64,000 bases of DNA from Pseudomonas frederiksbergensis (GTDB lineage: Bacteria > Pseudomonadota > Gammaproteobacteria > Pseudomonadales > Pseudomonadaceae). Positions 1 through 9,020 of the stretch are shown one piece after another. The position numbers were made by a program, and so were the translations under genes. The DNA lies in the NCBI RefSeq assembly GCF_003732275.1, contig NZ_MOBM01000038.1, forward strand, positions 1,206,679 to 1,270,678, read 5' to 3'. How positions within the stretch are numbered: the first letter of the stretch is position 1; each line of letters starts with the position of its first letter. A model generated the notes under the pieces. The model did not search any database, had not been told where the DNA came from, and worked only from the letters and a program-made list of their open reading frames with translations.

Positions 1-45
1 CTTCCAGGTGGTTATTGTGGCGATCGATGCGAGTGAGCCTCGGGC

Positions 46-1311
46 TCAGGCCCGTGCGCGCATGCGCCGCGTACGGAACGTGCCCCAGCCGCTTTTCATC
101 ACTGATTTCGAAAGTGCCCACAGCCCACTTTCGTTGGGGCGCGGATCACCGCCATTGGCGATTCGTTTGAGCTGCAGCGTGTACCAGAAAATTTCCATGA
201 CGCCCATCTGATCGATTTGCTTGATGCCTGTGGTGATCGGCCGTACACGTTGCGAACTGTCCTGACCTTGCAGCAGGGCCGCCGGTGCCTCGGGATCAAT
301 GGCCAATAACCGCGCGAGGCCAATGACATCGAGCGCTCCGGAACGCAGCGCAGCGTTCATGGCGGCGGCACTGCGAAAACCGCCAGTGACCATCAAAGGC
401 ACCTTGATCGAGGCGCGCACCTTTTCAGCAAACTCAAGAAAGTAAGCCTCCCGCGCTACGGTGGATGCTTTTTTCGTCTCCTGGAGCCCGCCGCTCATGG
501 CTGGAGCCTCATAGGTGCCCCCCGAAATCTCAATCAGGTCGATGCCTGCTTCGGCAAGTGCATGAATCGTCGCCATTGATTCCTCTTCGGTGAAGCCTCC
601 GCGCTGGAAATCTGCTGAGTTGAGCTTGATGCCGACGGGAAATTCGGCGCCGACCTGGCGGCGAATCTCGGCGTAAACAGCCAACACGAAACGTCGACGT
701 TTTTCCGGGCTGCCTCCCCATTCATCCGTACGCCGATTGTGGTGTGGCGAGAGGAACTGGTTGATCAGATAACCGTGCGCGCCATGGATTTGCACGCCGC
801 TGAAGCCGGCCTCCTTGCAGATGGCGGCGCTGCGTCCAAAGCGCCGGACGATATCTTCGATCTCGGCCGTGGTGGCTTCGCGCGGAGTCTCGAAAAGTGC
901 GGCCATGTCCTCGCGGAACGGGACCGCTGATGGCGCGAGGTTGCTGTCATTCAGGCCCTTGGTCGACTGCTTGCCAGGGTGATTGAGCTGCACCCAGATC
1001 GCGGCTCCCTGCCTGGTTGCAGCACCGGCCCACTGGCGTAGCATAGGCATGTCAGTGACATCCTCGATCACCACGTTGCCTGGTTCGCCGAGCGCACGCC
1101 GGTCTATCATCACATTTCCGGTGATGAGCAAACCAATGCCCGAGGCGGACCAGCGCCGGTACAACTCGACCAGTTTCAACGTCGGGTGATTGTTGTAGGT
1201 GCCCAACGTTTCGCTCATGGATGCCTTGGCGAGGCGGTTGCGAAAAACGCTGCCGTTCGGGAGTTGCAAAGGCTGGTTCAGCAGATTTTCTTCAGGCGAG
1301 GCGGCGGTCAT
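46..1311 (-). CDS. NADH:flavin oxidoreductase, Old Yellow Enzyme family
   Basis: This 421-residue protein is a single FMN-binding TIM barrel of the Old Yellow Enzyme superfamily. These enzymes use NAD(P)H to reduce activated C=C bonds. The N-terminal FRNRLAKASMSE segment, the IHGAHGYLINQFLSP motif with its substrate-binding His pair, the following RTDEWGGSPEKR stretch and the VTGGFRS phosphate-binding loop all fit the family. It lacks the C-terminal FAD/NAD domain and Fe-S cysteines of 2,4-dienoyl-CoA reductase. It lies 24 bases downstream of a GMC oxidoreductase on the same strand, so the two are probably one operon controlled by the operator pair near 3.1 kb. A sequential oxidation and ene-reduction of a cyclic alcohol or enone is plausible; the substrate is unknown. 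Confidence 0.88.
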   Translation of the reverse strand: MTAASPEENLLNQPLQLPNGSVFRNRLAKASMSETLGTYNNHPTLKLVELYRRWSASGIGLLITGNVMIDRRALGEPGNVVIEDVTDMPMLRQWAGAATRQGAAIWVQLNHPGKQSTKGLNDSNLAPSAVPFREDMAALFETPREATTAEIEDIVRRFGRSAAICKEAGFSGVQIHGAHGYLINQFLSPHHNRRTDEWGGSPEKRRRFVLAVYAEIRRQVGAEFPVGIKLNSADFQRGGFTEEESMATIHALAEAGIDLIEISGGTYEAPAMSGGLQETKKASTVAREAYFLEFAEKVRASIKVPLMVTGGFRSAAAMNAALRSGALDVIGLARLLAIDPEAPAALLQGQDSSQRVRPITTGIKQIDQMGVMEIFWYTLQLKRIANGGDPRPNESGLWALSKSVMKSGWGTFRTRRMRARA

Positions 1312-1335
1312 GGTGAGTTCTCAATAAGGGCTGTT

Positions 1336-2988
1336 TCATGATTGAAGGGTGTGCAGCGGGATGGAGTCCGATACCTGCCAGGATTGCGTGTTTTTCAATG
1401 GGATGTACGACATGGCATGCTCGGTCAGCGCGGTAATCGTCAGGCTTGGATTAACCCCGAGATTGGCGCTGAGCATCGAGCCGTCGCAAACCAGCAAGTT
1501 CTGATAGCCGAAGACCCGGTTCTGTACGTCCATCACGCCGCGCTCCGGCGAGTCCGCCATCGCACAGCCGCCCATGCAGTGGGCCGTGGTCGGGATGTTG
1601 AATAAGATCTCGGACAGAAAGGTGGTCGGTATGCCACCGAGCGCTTTCGCGCCCTTTTCGGCAAACGCGTTCGCCTCTGGAATGAAGGTTGGGATGGGGC
1701 CACCTTCGCTGGCGAGCTGTTTTGCGAACGGCCAAAACCAGCGACGCCTGAATCGCATGTCGAGAGACGCGTCCACGGTCTGCATGACCAGCAATAACAG
1801 GGTCTGACGGGCGAAACCGACGGGGTTATGCACGAGCAATGCTTGCAGCGGATGTTTGAGCAGCGTCCACAGCCAGGTCAATATTCGCGTCCACCCCGGG
1901 CGCCCGCCGCACAGCAAGGTCATCATGAGGCCAATGGCGTCCGAGCCTTCCGGGTAGCGCACGACTCCGATATGTGTGCGCTCATCGAGATAGATGCTGC
2001 CACCCCCCGCCAGTCCCGGCGACATGCTCTTGTCCGCTGCCGGGAAGCGTACGCCGATAAGGGATTCGGCATTGGTGCGCACACGTTTTCCGAGGTCGTC
2101 GCTGATGCGCGGCAACGACCCGTTTTGTTTGAGCCGGAACAACAATTCCATCGTGCCCAACGACGACGCGGCGAAGACCACGCCGCGGCAGCGAAAGCTG
2201 CGGCGCTGCTTGTCGAACCAGGTGGTCGAGCACTCAGTGAGGACTTCATAGCCGTCACTGCCGTCCTCCTTGCCGTTGAGCGGCCGCACGTCCACCACCC
2301 TGGTTTCGGCAAAAACCTGGGCGCCACGTTTTTCTGCGAGATAAAGGTAATTCTTGTCGAGTGTGTTCTTGGCGTTGTGCTTGCAACCCATCATGCAGCC
2401 ACCGCAACCGGTGCAAGTCCCGCGCTCCGGGCCTTCACCCTCGAAGTAGGGATCCGGGTAGCTCTTGCCGCCTGCTTCACCGTCGGGAGCAAAGAAGGCC
2501 CCTACGCGGGGGGCGTGAAACGTATGGCCCACGCCTTGCAAATCCGCCATTTTCTTGAGGCGTAAATCAGCCTCGCCCATGATCTTGCTCTCTGTCACGC
2601 CCAGCATCTTCTCCGCCGTGGCGTAGTACTGCGGCATGATTCGTTTCCAGTCCGCCAGGCCGGCCCAGGAACCCTCATTCCATACGCTATCGCGCGGTGT
2701 CAGCAAGGCATTGGCATAGGTGATGGATCCGCCACCGACTGCGTTGCCGCTGACGATCATCACGTGACGGAACAGGCGCATGTTGTAGAAGCCGAACATC
2801 TTCAACCCGGGTCGCCACATCCAGCGCCGCGCGTCCCAGTTGGATTTTGGAAAGTCCTCGGCCGTCCAGCGTCGGCCCATCTCCATTACGCCAACGCGGT
2901 AGCCCTTTTCTGTCAACCGGAAGGCGGACACGCTGCCACCGAATCCGGAGCCGATCACGATGTAGTCGAAATCGAAAGATGGATTCAT
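1336..2988 (-). CDS. GMC-type FAD oxidoreductase (cholesterol oxidase-like) with cysteine cluster
   Basis: The protein is a 550-residue glucose-methanol-choline flavoprotein of the cholesterol-oxidase-like branch. The N-terminal Rossmann motif (VIGSGFGGSVSA) binds FAD. A conserved C-terminal block with NIPTTAHCMGGC and the DGS...NPSLTITAL segment completes the FAD site and probably the catalytic His/Asn. Residues C192, C195, C198 and C202 form CTGCGGCMMGC, a ferredoxin-like spacing. The frame extends to a TTG at 3006, but the ATG at 2988 begins immediately before the FAD motif and is preferred. It is a paralogue of the gene at 10538-12244. It probably oxidises a hydrophobic cyclic alcohol; the electron acceptor is not evident from sequence. 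Confidence 0.87.
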   Translation of the reverse strand: MNPSFDFDYIVIGSGFGGSVSAFRLTEKGYRVGVMEMGRRWTAEDFPKSNWDARRWMWRPGLKMFGFYNMRLFRHVMIVSGNAVGGGSITYANALLTPRDSVWNEGSWAGLADWKRIMPQYYATAEKMLGVTESKIMGEADLRLKKMADLQGVGHTFHAPRVGAFFAPDGEAGGKSYPDPYFEGEGPERGTCTGCGGCMMGCKHNAKNTLDKNYLYLAEKRGAQVFAETRVVDVRPLNGKEDGSDGYEVLTECSTTWFDKQRRSFRCRGVVFAASSLGTMELLFRLKQNGSLPRISDDLGKRVRTNAESLIGVRFPAADKSMSPGLAGGGSIYLDERTHIGVVRYPEGSDAIGLMMTLLCGGRPGWTRILTWLWTLLKHPLQALLVHNPVGFARQTLLLLVMQTVDASLDMRFRRRWFWPFAKQLASEGGPIPTFIPEANAFAEKGAKALGGIPTTFLSEILFNIPTTAHCMGGCAMADSPERGVMDVQNRVFGYQNLLVCDGSMLSANLGVNPSLTITALTEHAMSYIPLKNTQSWQVSDSIPLHTLQS

Positions 2989-3104
2989 TGCGTGCTGCTC
3001 AGGCAAGCACTGCGTAGAGGCGTGGAAAAACTGGTCATGCCGGTCTCCTTATTTTTGTAATGGTGCTGCGGACACTAGTTGCAGGAGTGACTCTGTCAGG
3101 ATGA

Positions 3105-3146
3105 CTATACCATTCGTATATTTTTATCGCTATACGAACAGTATAG
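3105..3146. promoter_or_regulatory. Paired operator CTATAC-N5-GTATAG upstream of GMC/OYE operon
   Basis: Two 17-bp near-palindromes lie 25 bp apart, at 3105-3121 and at 3130-3146. The second is perfect (CTATAC, 5 bases, GTATAG). The same pair with the same 25-bp spacing recurs at 5983-6024, upstream of the HxlR operon. The pair sits about 120 bases ahead of the GMC start on the minus strand and probably overlaps its promoter. The HxlR protein at 4991-5650 is the likely binder, by inference from autoregulation. Confidence 0.7.
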
Positions 3147-3185
3147 TATTGTTGGGCTGTAGACGTAGGCGCAGGAAGGGTCAAA

Positions 3186-4556
3186 TCAGAAACGATAGGT
3201 TATCTGTGTACCTATAATGTGCGCGCTGTTGTCGTATTTTGCGTTGTAGCTGGGCTGTACGCCGGTTGTATTTGCTTGGCTGACAGAGGTGGTTGATTCC
3301 CATAGATAGCCATAAGCGAAATCGATGGTCAGGTCAGTGTTGGGGGAGAAACCTGCACCCAACGTCACCGCTTTTCGGTCGCCCACGGGGAGTCGGACGT
3401 TTCGATCGGCGTTGCGGGCAGGTGATGGATCGTAGGCGAAGCCACTTCGCAGTAGCCATTGGGGAGAAAGTCGGTAAGAGGCCCCAACAGCCATCGACCA
3501 GGTGTCATGTAATTTAAAGTCATCCCCGAAGCTGTTAAAACCCAGTTGCTGGCCCAGCGGCGGTACACCACTATTAACGGCTTCGATCCTCTGAACGCGG
3601 CTCCATCGGGTCCAGGTCGCGCCCAGGTAGCCAGTCCAGCGCTCGTCAAAGTGATGGGTAAACGATGTGTCCAGCGACTCTGGCAAAGTGATGTCTATTT
3701 TATTGCTGTATTTGCCATCGAGACCGAAAGCACTTGGCGAGTTGCTCACCTGCGTATGGCCGTTGACGTGAAAATCAAGTTTTGAATGATAGGTGATGCC
3801 CCACGTGGTGGAGTCGTTCAGGTCGATCATCAGGCCGAAATTATAGCCAATGGCGTTATCGTTACCCTTGATAGTGATCTGCGTGTCGTTGCCCCCATTG
3901 AGCAGCCCTGTGGCCAAATAGGTTTGCATATTGTTTTCGATACGGTTCAATGTTAGCCCGCCTCCGACAGAGACATGATCATTGATGCGATAAGCAACGG
4001 CGGCGTTCAGGGTTTTAACTTGAACCTTGCTATAGGAACCATGGTAGCGTCCCTGGAACGAACTTTCGTAATCGTTCACAAGGCCATAGAGAGCGTACAA
4101 GCCCAAGCCGAAAGTGAAGCGTTCGTCAATCGGTATGGATAAATAGCCAAAAGGGATTGTCGTCAGGGGTACGGAATCTCCTTTATTGGTGCCTGGCGCA
4201 TCGCTATGAGAGTTTTTAATATCACTATTAACCTTGATCAAGGCGAACCCTCCGCTCACTTCCCTGCGCTTTATTTTGCTCAGGCCGGCCGGATTTCCAT
4301 AGACAGTACTCGCATCCAGAGCAGCGGACGAGCGCCCGGCATAAGCAGTTCCGGCGCTGCTAACGCTTTGCTCGTTTATAGATAAACCATTGGCTAAAGA
4401 TAAAGTTGCCTGCCCACAGATAGCCAATGACATAGTGGTTATGAACAACGCTCTGCTTGACTTGAGTATCAGGGTGGACCCTGTCTCAAGATGACGCTTA
4501 AAACGCAGCACTGATCTCCGGGAAGGGCGAAGTGCAGAAAGATGTTGATGGTTCAT
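3186..4556 (-). CDS. FadL/OmpP1/TodX-family outer membrane channel
   Basis: This 456-residue protein matches the FadL family, which passes hydrophobic molecules through the outer membrane. After a signal peptide (hydrophobic core about residues 36-55, predicted cut before NGLSINEQ) the mature N terminus carries the NEQS...GTAYAGRSSAALDAS...NPAGL hatch motif. The protein ends in an aromatic residue (ITYRF), typical of outer-membrane beta barrels. The annotated ATG gives an unusually long, Arg-rich n-region of about 35 residues, so the true start could be a later non-ATG codon. A 28-copy CAA repeat ends 11 bases upstream of the ATG. It likely supplies the substrate for the surrounding oxidoreductases and acyl-CoA enzymes. 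Confidence 0.88.
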   Translation of the reverse strand: MNHQHLSALRPSRRSVLRFKRHLETGSTLILKSSRALFITTMSLAICGQATLSLANGLSINEQSVSSAGTAYAGRSSAALDASTVYGNPAGLSKIKRREVSGGFALIKVNSDIKNSHSDAPGTNKGDSVPLTTIPFGYLSIPIDERFTFGLGLYALYGLVNDYESSFQGRYHGSYSKVQVKTLNAAVAYRINDHVSVGGGLTLNRIENNMQTYLATGLLNGGNDTQITIKGNDNAIGYNFGLMIDLNDSTTWGITYHSKLDFHVNGHTQVSNSPSAFGLDGKYSNKIDITLPESLDTSFTHHFDERWTGYLGATWTRWSRVQRIEAVNSGVPPLGQQLGFNSFGDDFKLHDTWSMAVGASYRLSPQWLLRSGFAYDPSPARNADRNVRLPVGDRKAVTLGAGFSPNTDLTIDFAYGYLWESTTSVSQANTTGVQPSYNAKYDNSAHIIGTQITYRF

Positions 4557-4567
4557 CTGGCGGTACC

Positions 4568-4651
<84 letters not shown>

Positions 4652-4990
4652 CGGGATGAATAGAAATCGTGGGCGGCGGTATACATCAACAGTGCCGGCT
4701 GGGCTGGAGTAGGAGAGTGTTAATTGGGTCTTGCAGACACGTAGTTGTTTTTTAGTTGCAAAGCCCTCTCTGGAATATCACATGCTCAGGCGATTGCCAT
4801 ATTTATATATTTTGGGGTTGCAAGTTGCGTTGATGGCAAGAAGAGCCTTGCGTGGCAGGCAAGTACCCTTGGGCCAGACGCGGGTACAAGGTTGCGAGCA
4901 GCTCGCTGATAAAGAGGCAATGACGGATGCCGGGCGGGCAAGTCCCCCTCGATCCGCATGGCGCGAGGGAAGGGGGAAAGGCCGGCAGTC
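4652..4990. other. Intergenic region between HxlR gene end and CAA tract
   Basis: About 340 bases with no convincing gene. It should hold the promoter of the FadL-like gene on the minus strand and any terminator after the HxlR gene. I see no strong hairpin with a T-run and no clear paired operator like those at 3.1 and 6.0 kb. Confidence 0.4.
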
Positions 4991-5650
4991 CTAGGGCTTG
5001 TATTCGAGTACTTTGAACACTCGTGTGAATGCTGGTCGATCCCCTTGCAACAGCTTTGCATGACCTTCGCGAAGTGCGCGAGTTGGAGTGATCTGGCGCA
5101 GGACTAACGCAATGAAGGTTTCCATGTCGCATTGTATTTTGACGTCGATGGGTTCTTCGCTTGGCCCGGATCGTGCCAACAGGTTCCCGTCGTTGACTTG
5201 AATATGGAAGACTTCCGCCCCCACCTGGAACTCGTACAACTCCTGCAAACCGGTGCTCGCAGCCGAATCGTTCGAGCCTGTCAGGCACAGAGCTATGAGT
5301 TCCGCGCGAGCACTGGACGGATCGATGCGTTCGTCGATCGGTAGGCTCAGCCCCCAGAATCCCAGCGCGATCACCGGCTTGCGTAGTTGCTCGCCCAAGT
5401 CCGTCAGCTCGTAAGCTGGCGTGGCGGAAGGTGTGTGCAGGGTGACCTGTTGAATGACGCCGTTCTGCACCAGCATGGCCAGGCGTTCGGACAGTCGGTT
5501 TGTACCCATGGCAGGCAGGATCGCGAGCAGATCCTTGAAACGCTTCGGACCTAACAGGAGTTCGCGAATCAAGAGCAGCGTCCAGCGATCTCCGAGTACG
5601 TCGAGCGACCGGGCTAAGGGGCAGAGTTGACCGTAAGTTTTGTTTGTCAT
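4991..5650 (-). CDS. HxlR-family winged-helix regulator with SCP2-like C-terminal domain
   Basis: The 219-residue protein opens with an HxlR domain: CPLARSLDVLGDRW (residues 10-23), the RELLLGPKRF recognition region and the NRLSERL helix, ending near residue 100. HxlR proteins are usually 100-150 residues. The extra part, about residues 130-215 (FHIQVNDGNLLARSG... ending in HAKLLQGD), resembles an SCP2 sterol-carrier fold, which suggests sensing of a hydrophobic ligand. Its ATG overlaps the stop of the upstream 97-residue frame (ATGA), so the two are probably translationally coupled. The operator pair at 5983-6024 lies upstream of this two-gene unit, implying autoregulation. The HxlR assignment is firm; the SCP2 assignment is by eye. 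Confidence 0.85.
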   Translation of the reverse strand: MTNKTYGQLCPLARSLDVLGDRWTLLLIRELLLGPKRFKDLLAILPAMGTNRLSERLAMLVQNGVIQQVTLHTPSATPAYELTDLGEQLRKPVIALGFWGLSLPIDERIDPSSARAELIALCLTGSNDSAASTGLQELYEFQVGAEVFHIQVNDGNLLARSGPSEEPIDVKIQCDMETFIALVLRQITPTRALREGHAKLLQGDRPAFTRVFKVLEYKP

Positions 5651-5940
5651 GCCGCATTGTACAAAATTCCGCTCAGTTGAAATACAGTGGAAAGCCGCTG
5701 CTGCCTCAAGTCGAAGGAATTGGGAGTTGTCCCAAGCCCTTGGACGGTGGCGCGCACCTCATCAAGAGTGACAATCGCGATCAGCGTGTGGTTGTGCACT
5801 GTCACGCAGCTCGAAAAACGCTTCAGCGGTTTTAGGGTAGAAATTTCTTCTTCTGACAGCGCGGTTACACGCATCGACGCCAAATGGATGGGGAGCGTCG
5901 TATCTGCACTTTCTACTGCTGATCTCATGGTCGCTTTCAT
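5647..5940 (-). CDS. Small hypothetical protein coupled to the HxlR gene
   Basis: This 97-residue frame has no family I recognise. It contains a short hydrophobic stretch (HTLIAIVTL) and no signal peptide. Evidence that it is real is positional: its TGA overlaps the HxlR ATG by four bases, and an operator pair identical in design to that of the GMC operon lies 43 bases upstream of its start. Internal ATGs at 5928 and 5874 are alternative starts, and no strong ribosome binding site favours any of them. It could be a small ligand-binding or accessory protein, or a fortuitous leader frame. Confidence 0.45.
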   Translation of the reverse strand: MKATMRSAVESADTTLPIHLASMRVTALSEEEISTLKPLKRFSSCVTVHNHTLIAIVTLDEVRATVQGLGTTPNSFDLRQQRLSTVFQLSGILYNAA

Positions 5941-5982
5941 GTATCGCTCACTGAACAGGTTGAGTAATTCTTATTGATTTCA

Positions 5983-6024
5983 CTATACCGTTCGTTTAGT
6001 TGTGATGCTATATAAAAAGTATAG
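5983..6024. promoter_or_regulatory. Paired operator CTATAC-N5-GTATAG upstream of HxlR operon
   Basis: Two imperfect 17-bp palindromes occur at 5983-5999 (CTATAC, 5 bases, GTTTAG) and 6008-6024 (CTATAT, 5 bases, GTATAG), 25 bp apart. Sequence and spacing match the pair at 3105-3146. They lie 43 bases ahead of the 97-residue frame on the minus strand. The match points to one regulator acting on both promoters. Confidence 0.7.
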
Positions 6025-6041
6025 TTGTGTCGTAAGCCTGT

Positions 6042-6888
6042 CTATCGCGCAATGCGTTGGACGACCCAGCGGGTCAGAGCCGCAGGCGCGAGACGTGTAG
6101 CGAACGAGAAGAATCCGGCTTGCATGCCGACTGTCCAGTGGGTCTTGTGGATTCGTCGTTTCGACGTCGCGCAAGCCCACACGGTCGATGCGACGTCGTG
6201 CGACGTGAGCCGAATACCCAGCGATCTGGCGCTGGGGATACGACCGTAGTCATCAGCCATTGCGGTCTTTACGAAGCTCGGCCAGATATCGCTCACGCGA
6301 ATGCCGAACTTTCCCCATTCGAGGTCGAGTCCTTCGGTGAATCCGCGCACGGTGAACTTGCTCGCCGAGTAGGTTGCAAGTTCGGGCTGGCCGTAGATTG
6401 CGGTGGCGGAGGCCATTGATGACATGAGAGCAGGGCGTGCCTCGCAGGTACCGGAAAGCGCTGTGACAGCCGGTGATCATTCCCGAAACGTTCACGTCAA
6501 GCATTGCTTGATGTCTGGTCAACGGTACGGCTTCAAATTGACCGGCAGCGAGAATCCCAGCGTTATTGAGCAACACATCAAGCCGCTGGCCGCTATGTGC
6601 CCAGAAATCCATAAGCGCTTGCTTCCATGCTTCGGGATCGTTCACGTCGAGCGCACCGGAGACGGCGTTGCCCTCTCCCAGGATCGCGGCGACCGCAGCG
6701 ACACCCTCTGAATCGATATCGTATAGCCCCACGAACCAACCGCGCCGCGCAAACAACTCAGCGCAGGCGCGACCGATTCCCGAAGCCGCGCCTGTGACGA
6801 AGATGGCTGGTCTCCATTCAGGAAGAAGGGATTCAGTCGGATTTCTGCCTGTTTGATTGCTCTGTACCACAGTGATGTGCGGTTTCAT
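6042..6888 (-). pseudogene. Short-chain dehydrogenase/reductase, frameshifted
   Basis: Two overlapping frames together make one SDR. The 5' part has the FVTGAASGIGRACAELFARRG cofactor motif (split here for length: TGAASGIG is diagnostic) and the LLNNAG motif. The 3' part has YSASKF with catalytic Tyr and Lys and a PSFVKTAM segment. The reading frame changes near 6415-6445, beside a short repeated ATGTCATCAATG-like stretch, so the catalytic YxxxK is out of frame with the cofactor domain. The preferred start is the ATG at 6888, preceded by AAGGGA. It is divergent from the crotonase operon and shares its operator pair. Either a recent inactivation or a sequencing error would explain it. Confidence 0.8.
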
Positions 6889-6958
6889 TTCAGAGGTTCC
6901 CTTCAGGAGCTGAGCATTCAGGTTTTGTGTACAGGTCAGTGCATATTGCGAGAGTAAT

Positions 6959-6992
6959 ATAACGGTGTTATGTTTTGCAATAACAGTGTTAT
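6959..6992. promoter_or_regulatory. TetR-type operator pair ATAAC-N3-GTTAT, divergent promoter
   Basis: Two 13-bp palindromes, ATAACGGTGTTAT (6959-6971) and ATAACAGTGTTAT (6980-6992), sit between the SDR start (6888) and the crotonase start (7085). The same pair, with C replacing one T in each core, is found at 13096-13130 just upstream of the TetR gene that closes this operon. This is the classic arrangement of a local repressor controlling its own gene and the catabolic operon. Confidence 0.75.
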
Positions 6993-7084
6993 CCATCTCT
7001 CCGGCTGATCTGATGACTGGTCAGAAGGTGGAAATACTGATGGGAGCGCTTGCTCCTTACGTTTGTCACCGGAGGATCCAAGAG

Positions 7085-8059
7085 ATGACGAAGATGCATA
7101 CGCCGCCTGAATGCCTTGATATGGAGTCCCGTGGCTCTGTGTTGGTTGCGCGGCTGGATGGAGGTCCACACGGGTTGATGGGGTTGGACATGGCCAATGA
7201 GCTTGCGGGGCTATTGGACAAGCTGGAGTCCGATACCGCGGTAAAAGCGGTGGTGCTCACCGGAACTCATCCTGAGCGTTTCATCGGTCATGCAGACGTT
7301 CGTTGGCTGCAGGAAGGTGGAAAGAGTATCCCGTCGGTCGGGCGCAGTATGGCCTCGGCGATCGCTCGAACCGCCAAGACCGTTCGCGGTATTGCGCCAT
7401 TGGCGGCAGCTGCGTCCCTGACACCGCTGGATGGCGGGATGCAACTCGACAAGCTGCACGACACTTTTTTACGGATGAGTCGCAGTGGCGTCATTTTCGT
7501 CGCCGCGCTGAATGGATCTGCGCTGGGACTTGGCAGCGAGCTCGCGTTAGCGTGTGACGTCCGCCTGATGGCGGATGGCGATTTTTTCATCGGGCAGCCC
7601 GAGGTTCTACTTGGAATCCTTCCTGGTGGCGGAGGCACTCAGCGATTACCACGACTGGTCGGCGCCCATCGCGCGCTGATGCTGATGCTTGACGGTCGTC
7701 CGGTGTCACCACAGAAGGCGCTCGAAATAGGATACATCGACGAAGTGGTTGCTCCAGATGCGCTGCTTGATCGAGCCATCGAGCTGGCCGGGTATCTGGG
7801 TTCCCGACCCAAAGGGGCGATTGAGGCAGTCAAGCGAGCCGTGTACTTCGGCGGGTCAGCCACCCTCGACGAGGGGCTGCATATGGAGCGTACCGAATTC
7901 ATCAAGGTCTCGCCGACCGAGACTGCGCAATCGCTCATGGTTGAATACCTTGAGCGCACCGATCGGGACGGCAACGTGCCGTTCTACAACCCGGCCATTT
8001 TCGAGCAAACCCTTGAGCAAGGCTCTTTACCCCTGCAAAACGGGGGAGGGAGGAAATGA
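7085..8059 (+). CDS. Enoyl-CoA hydratase/isomerase (crotonase) family protein
   Basis: The 324-residue product belongs to the crotonase superfamily. Both hydratase glutamates are present, in the GLGSELALACD and FIGQPEV contexts, followed by the GILPGGGGTQRLPR oxyanion and CoA segment. It therefore probably hydrates an enoyl-CoA, though isomerase or lyase activity is possible. The frame opens at 6965, but GGAGGA at 7071-7076 sits eight bases before the ATG at 7085, which fixes the start and leaves the operator pair outside the gene. Its stop overlaps the next start by four bases. It heads a plus-strand operon of crotonase, hydrolase, acyl-CoA synthetase and GMC oxidoreductase. Confidence 0.88.
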   Translation: MTKMHTPPECLDMESRGSVLVARLDGGPHGLMGLDMANELAGLLDKLESDTAVKAVVLTGTHPERFIGHADVRWLQEGGKSIPSVGRSMASAIARTAKTVRGIAPLAAAASLTPLDGGMQLDKLHDTFLRMSRSGVIFVAALNGSALGLGSELALACDVRLMADGDFFIGQPEVLLGILPGGGGTQRLPRLVGAHRALMLMLDGRPVSPQKALEIGYIDEVVAPDALLDRAIELAGYLGSRPKGAIEAVKRAVYFGGSATLDEGLHMERTEFIKVSPTETAQSLMVEYLERTDRDGNVPFYNPAIFEQTLEQGSLPLQNGGGRK

Positions 8060-8982
8060 ATCAAATGTCACCGCTTACCTACCCATTCACTCGCCAGGAT
8101 ATTCGCTTTGACTCGGGCGAGACCTACTGTTCGGCCTGGCTCTACCTGCCGGTTGGCGTAGAGAAACCGCCGATTGTAGTGCTCGGACACGGACTGGGTG
8201 CGGTTCGCGAGATGCGCCTGGACGCCTTTTCCGAACGATTCGCCGCTGCGGGAATCGCTACATTGGCCTTCACCTACCGTTATTTCGGAGACAGCGGTGG
8301 TCGGCCCAGACAGTTGATGTCTGTGAAGCGGCAACTGGCTGACTGGGATGCAGCGCTGGGCTTCGTCAAAGGCTGCGCGGATGTCGATGGGCGCCGGGTT
8401 GCAGTATGGGGAAGCTCGTTTGGGGGAGGGCATGCGATCACCGTGGCCAGTCGGCATCCCGAGTTACTGGCTGCCATCAGTCAGTGCCCCTTTACCGACG
8501 GTCTGGCCTCCGCCGCCGCACTGGGTGTGAAGGGATCGCTGCAGGTATCCCCGGTGCTCTTGCGTGATTTTGCGGCCAAGCTACTGGGTCGCCCGCCCGT
8601 GATGGTGCCAATCGCTGCCGCTCCCGGTCAGCCAGCCTTGATGAATGCGCATGACGCCCTGCCGGGTTATCTGGCCTTGGTGCCGAAGGGGATGGTGTTC
8701 GTCAATCACGTCGCCGCACGGGTGCTCCCGGAAATCATGGCTTATCGACCCGGACGCTCTGCCTCCAAGGTGAAGCTCCCCATCCTGTTTTGCGTCAGCA
8801 CCACTGACACCGTCACACCACCGGAACAGACGATCGCCTTGGTGCGCAAGGCGCCACATGGAGAAACCAAACTCTACGCGGCGGGGCATTTCGAGTTCTA
8901 CATGGGCGACGCGTTCGAAGAACTGGTGAAGGATCAGACTCAATTTCTGACGAAATATCTACTCGGCTCTTCAGCCAATTGA
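8056..8982 (+). CDS. Alpha/beta hydrolase, dienelactone-hydrolase/S15-like
   Basis: A 308-residue alpha/beta hydrolase. The nucleophile elbow is GSSFGGG, the acid is probably in STTDTVTP, and the His is in AAGHFEFY near the C terminus. The oxyanion segment is LGHGLGA. No signal peptide is seen, so it acts in the cytoplasm. GGAGG precedes the ATG, which overlaps the crotonase stop (ATGA), so translation is coupled. In an acyl-CoA operon it could open a lactone, cleave an ester or hydrolyse a thioester or 1,3-diketone; sequence does not decide between these. Confidence 0.85.
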   Translation: MNQMSPLTYPFTRQDIRFDSGETYCSAWLYLPVGVEKPPIVVLGHGLGAVREMRLDAFSERFAAAGIATLAFTYRYFGDSGGRPRQLMSVKRQLADWDAALGFVKGCADVDGRRVAVWGSSFGGGHAITVASRHPELLAAISQCPFTDGLASAAALGVKGSLQVSPVLLRDFAAKLLGRPPVMVPIAAAPGQPALMNAHDALPGYLALVPKGMVFVNHVAARVLPEIMAYRPGRSASKVKLPILFCVSTTDTVTPPEQTIALVRKAPHGETKLYAAGHFEFYMGDAFEELVKDQTQFLTKYLLGSSAN

Positions 8983-9020
8983 TTCAAGCGTTTCCGTCAC
9001 TTTCAGAGAGAACAACAATA

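Noticed and set aside
1828..2565. 245-residue plus-strand frame
   Set aside because: It lies wholly inside the GMC oxidoreductase gene on the other strand and has no recognisable motif.
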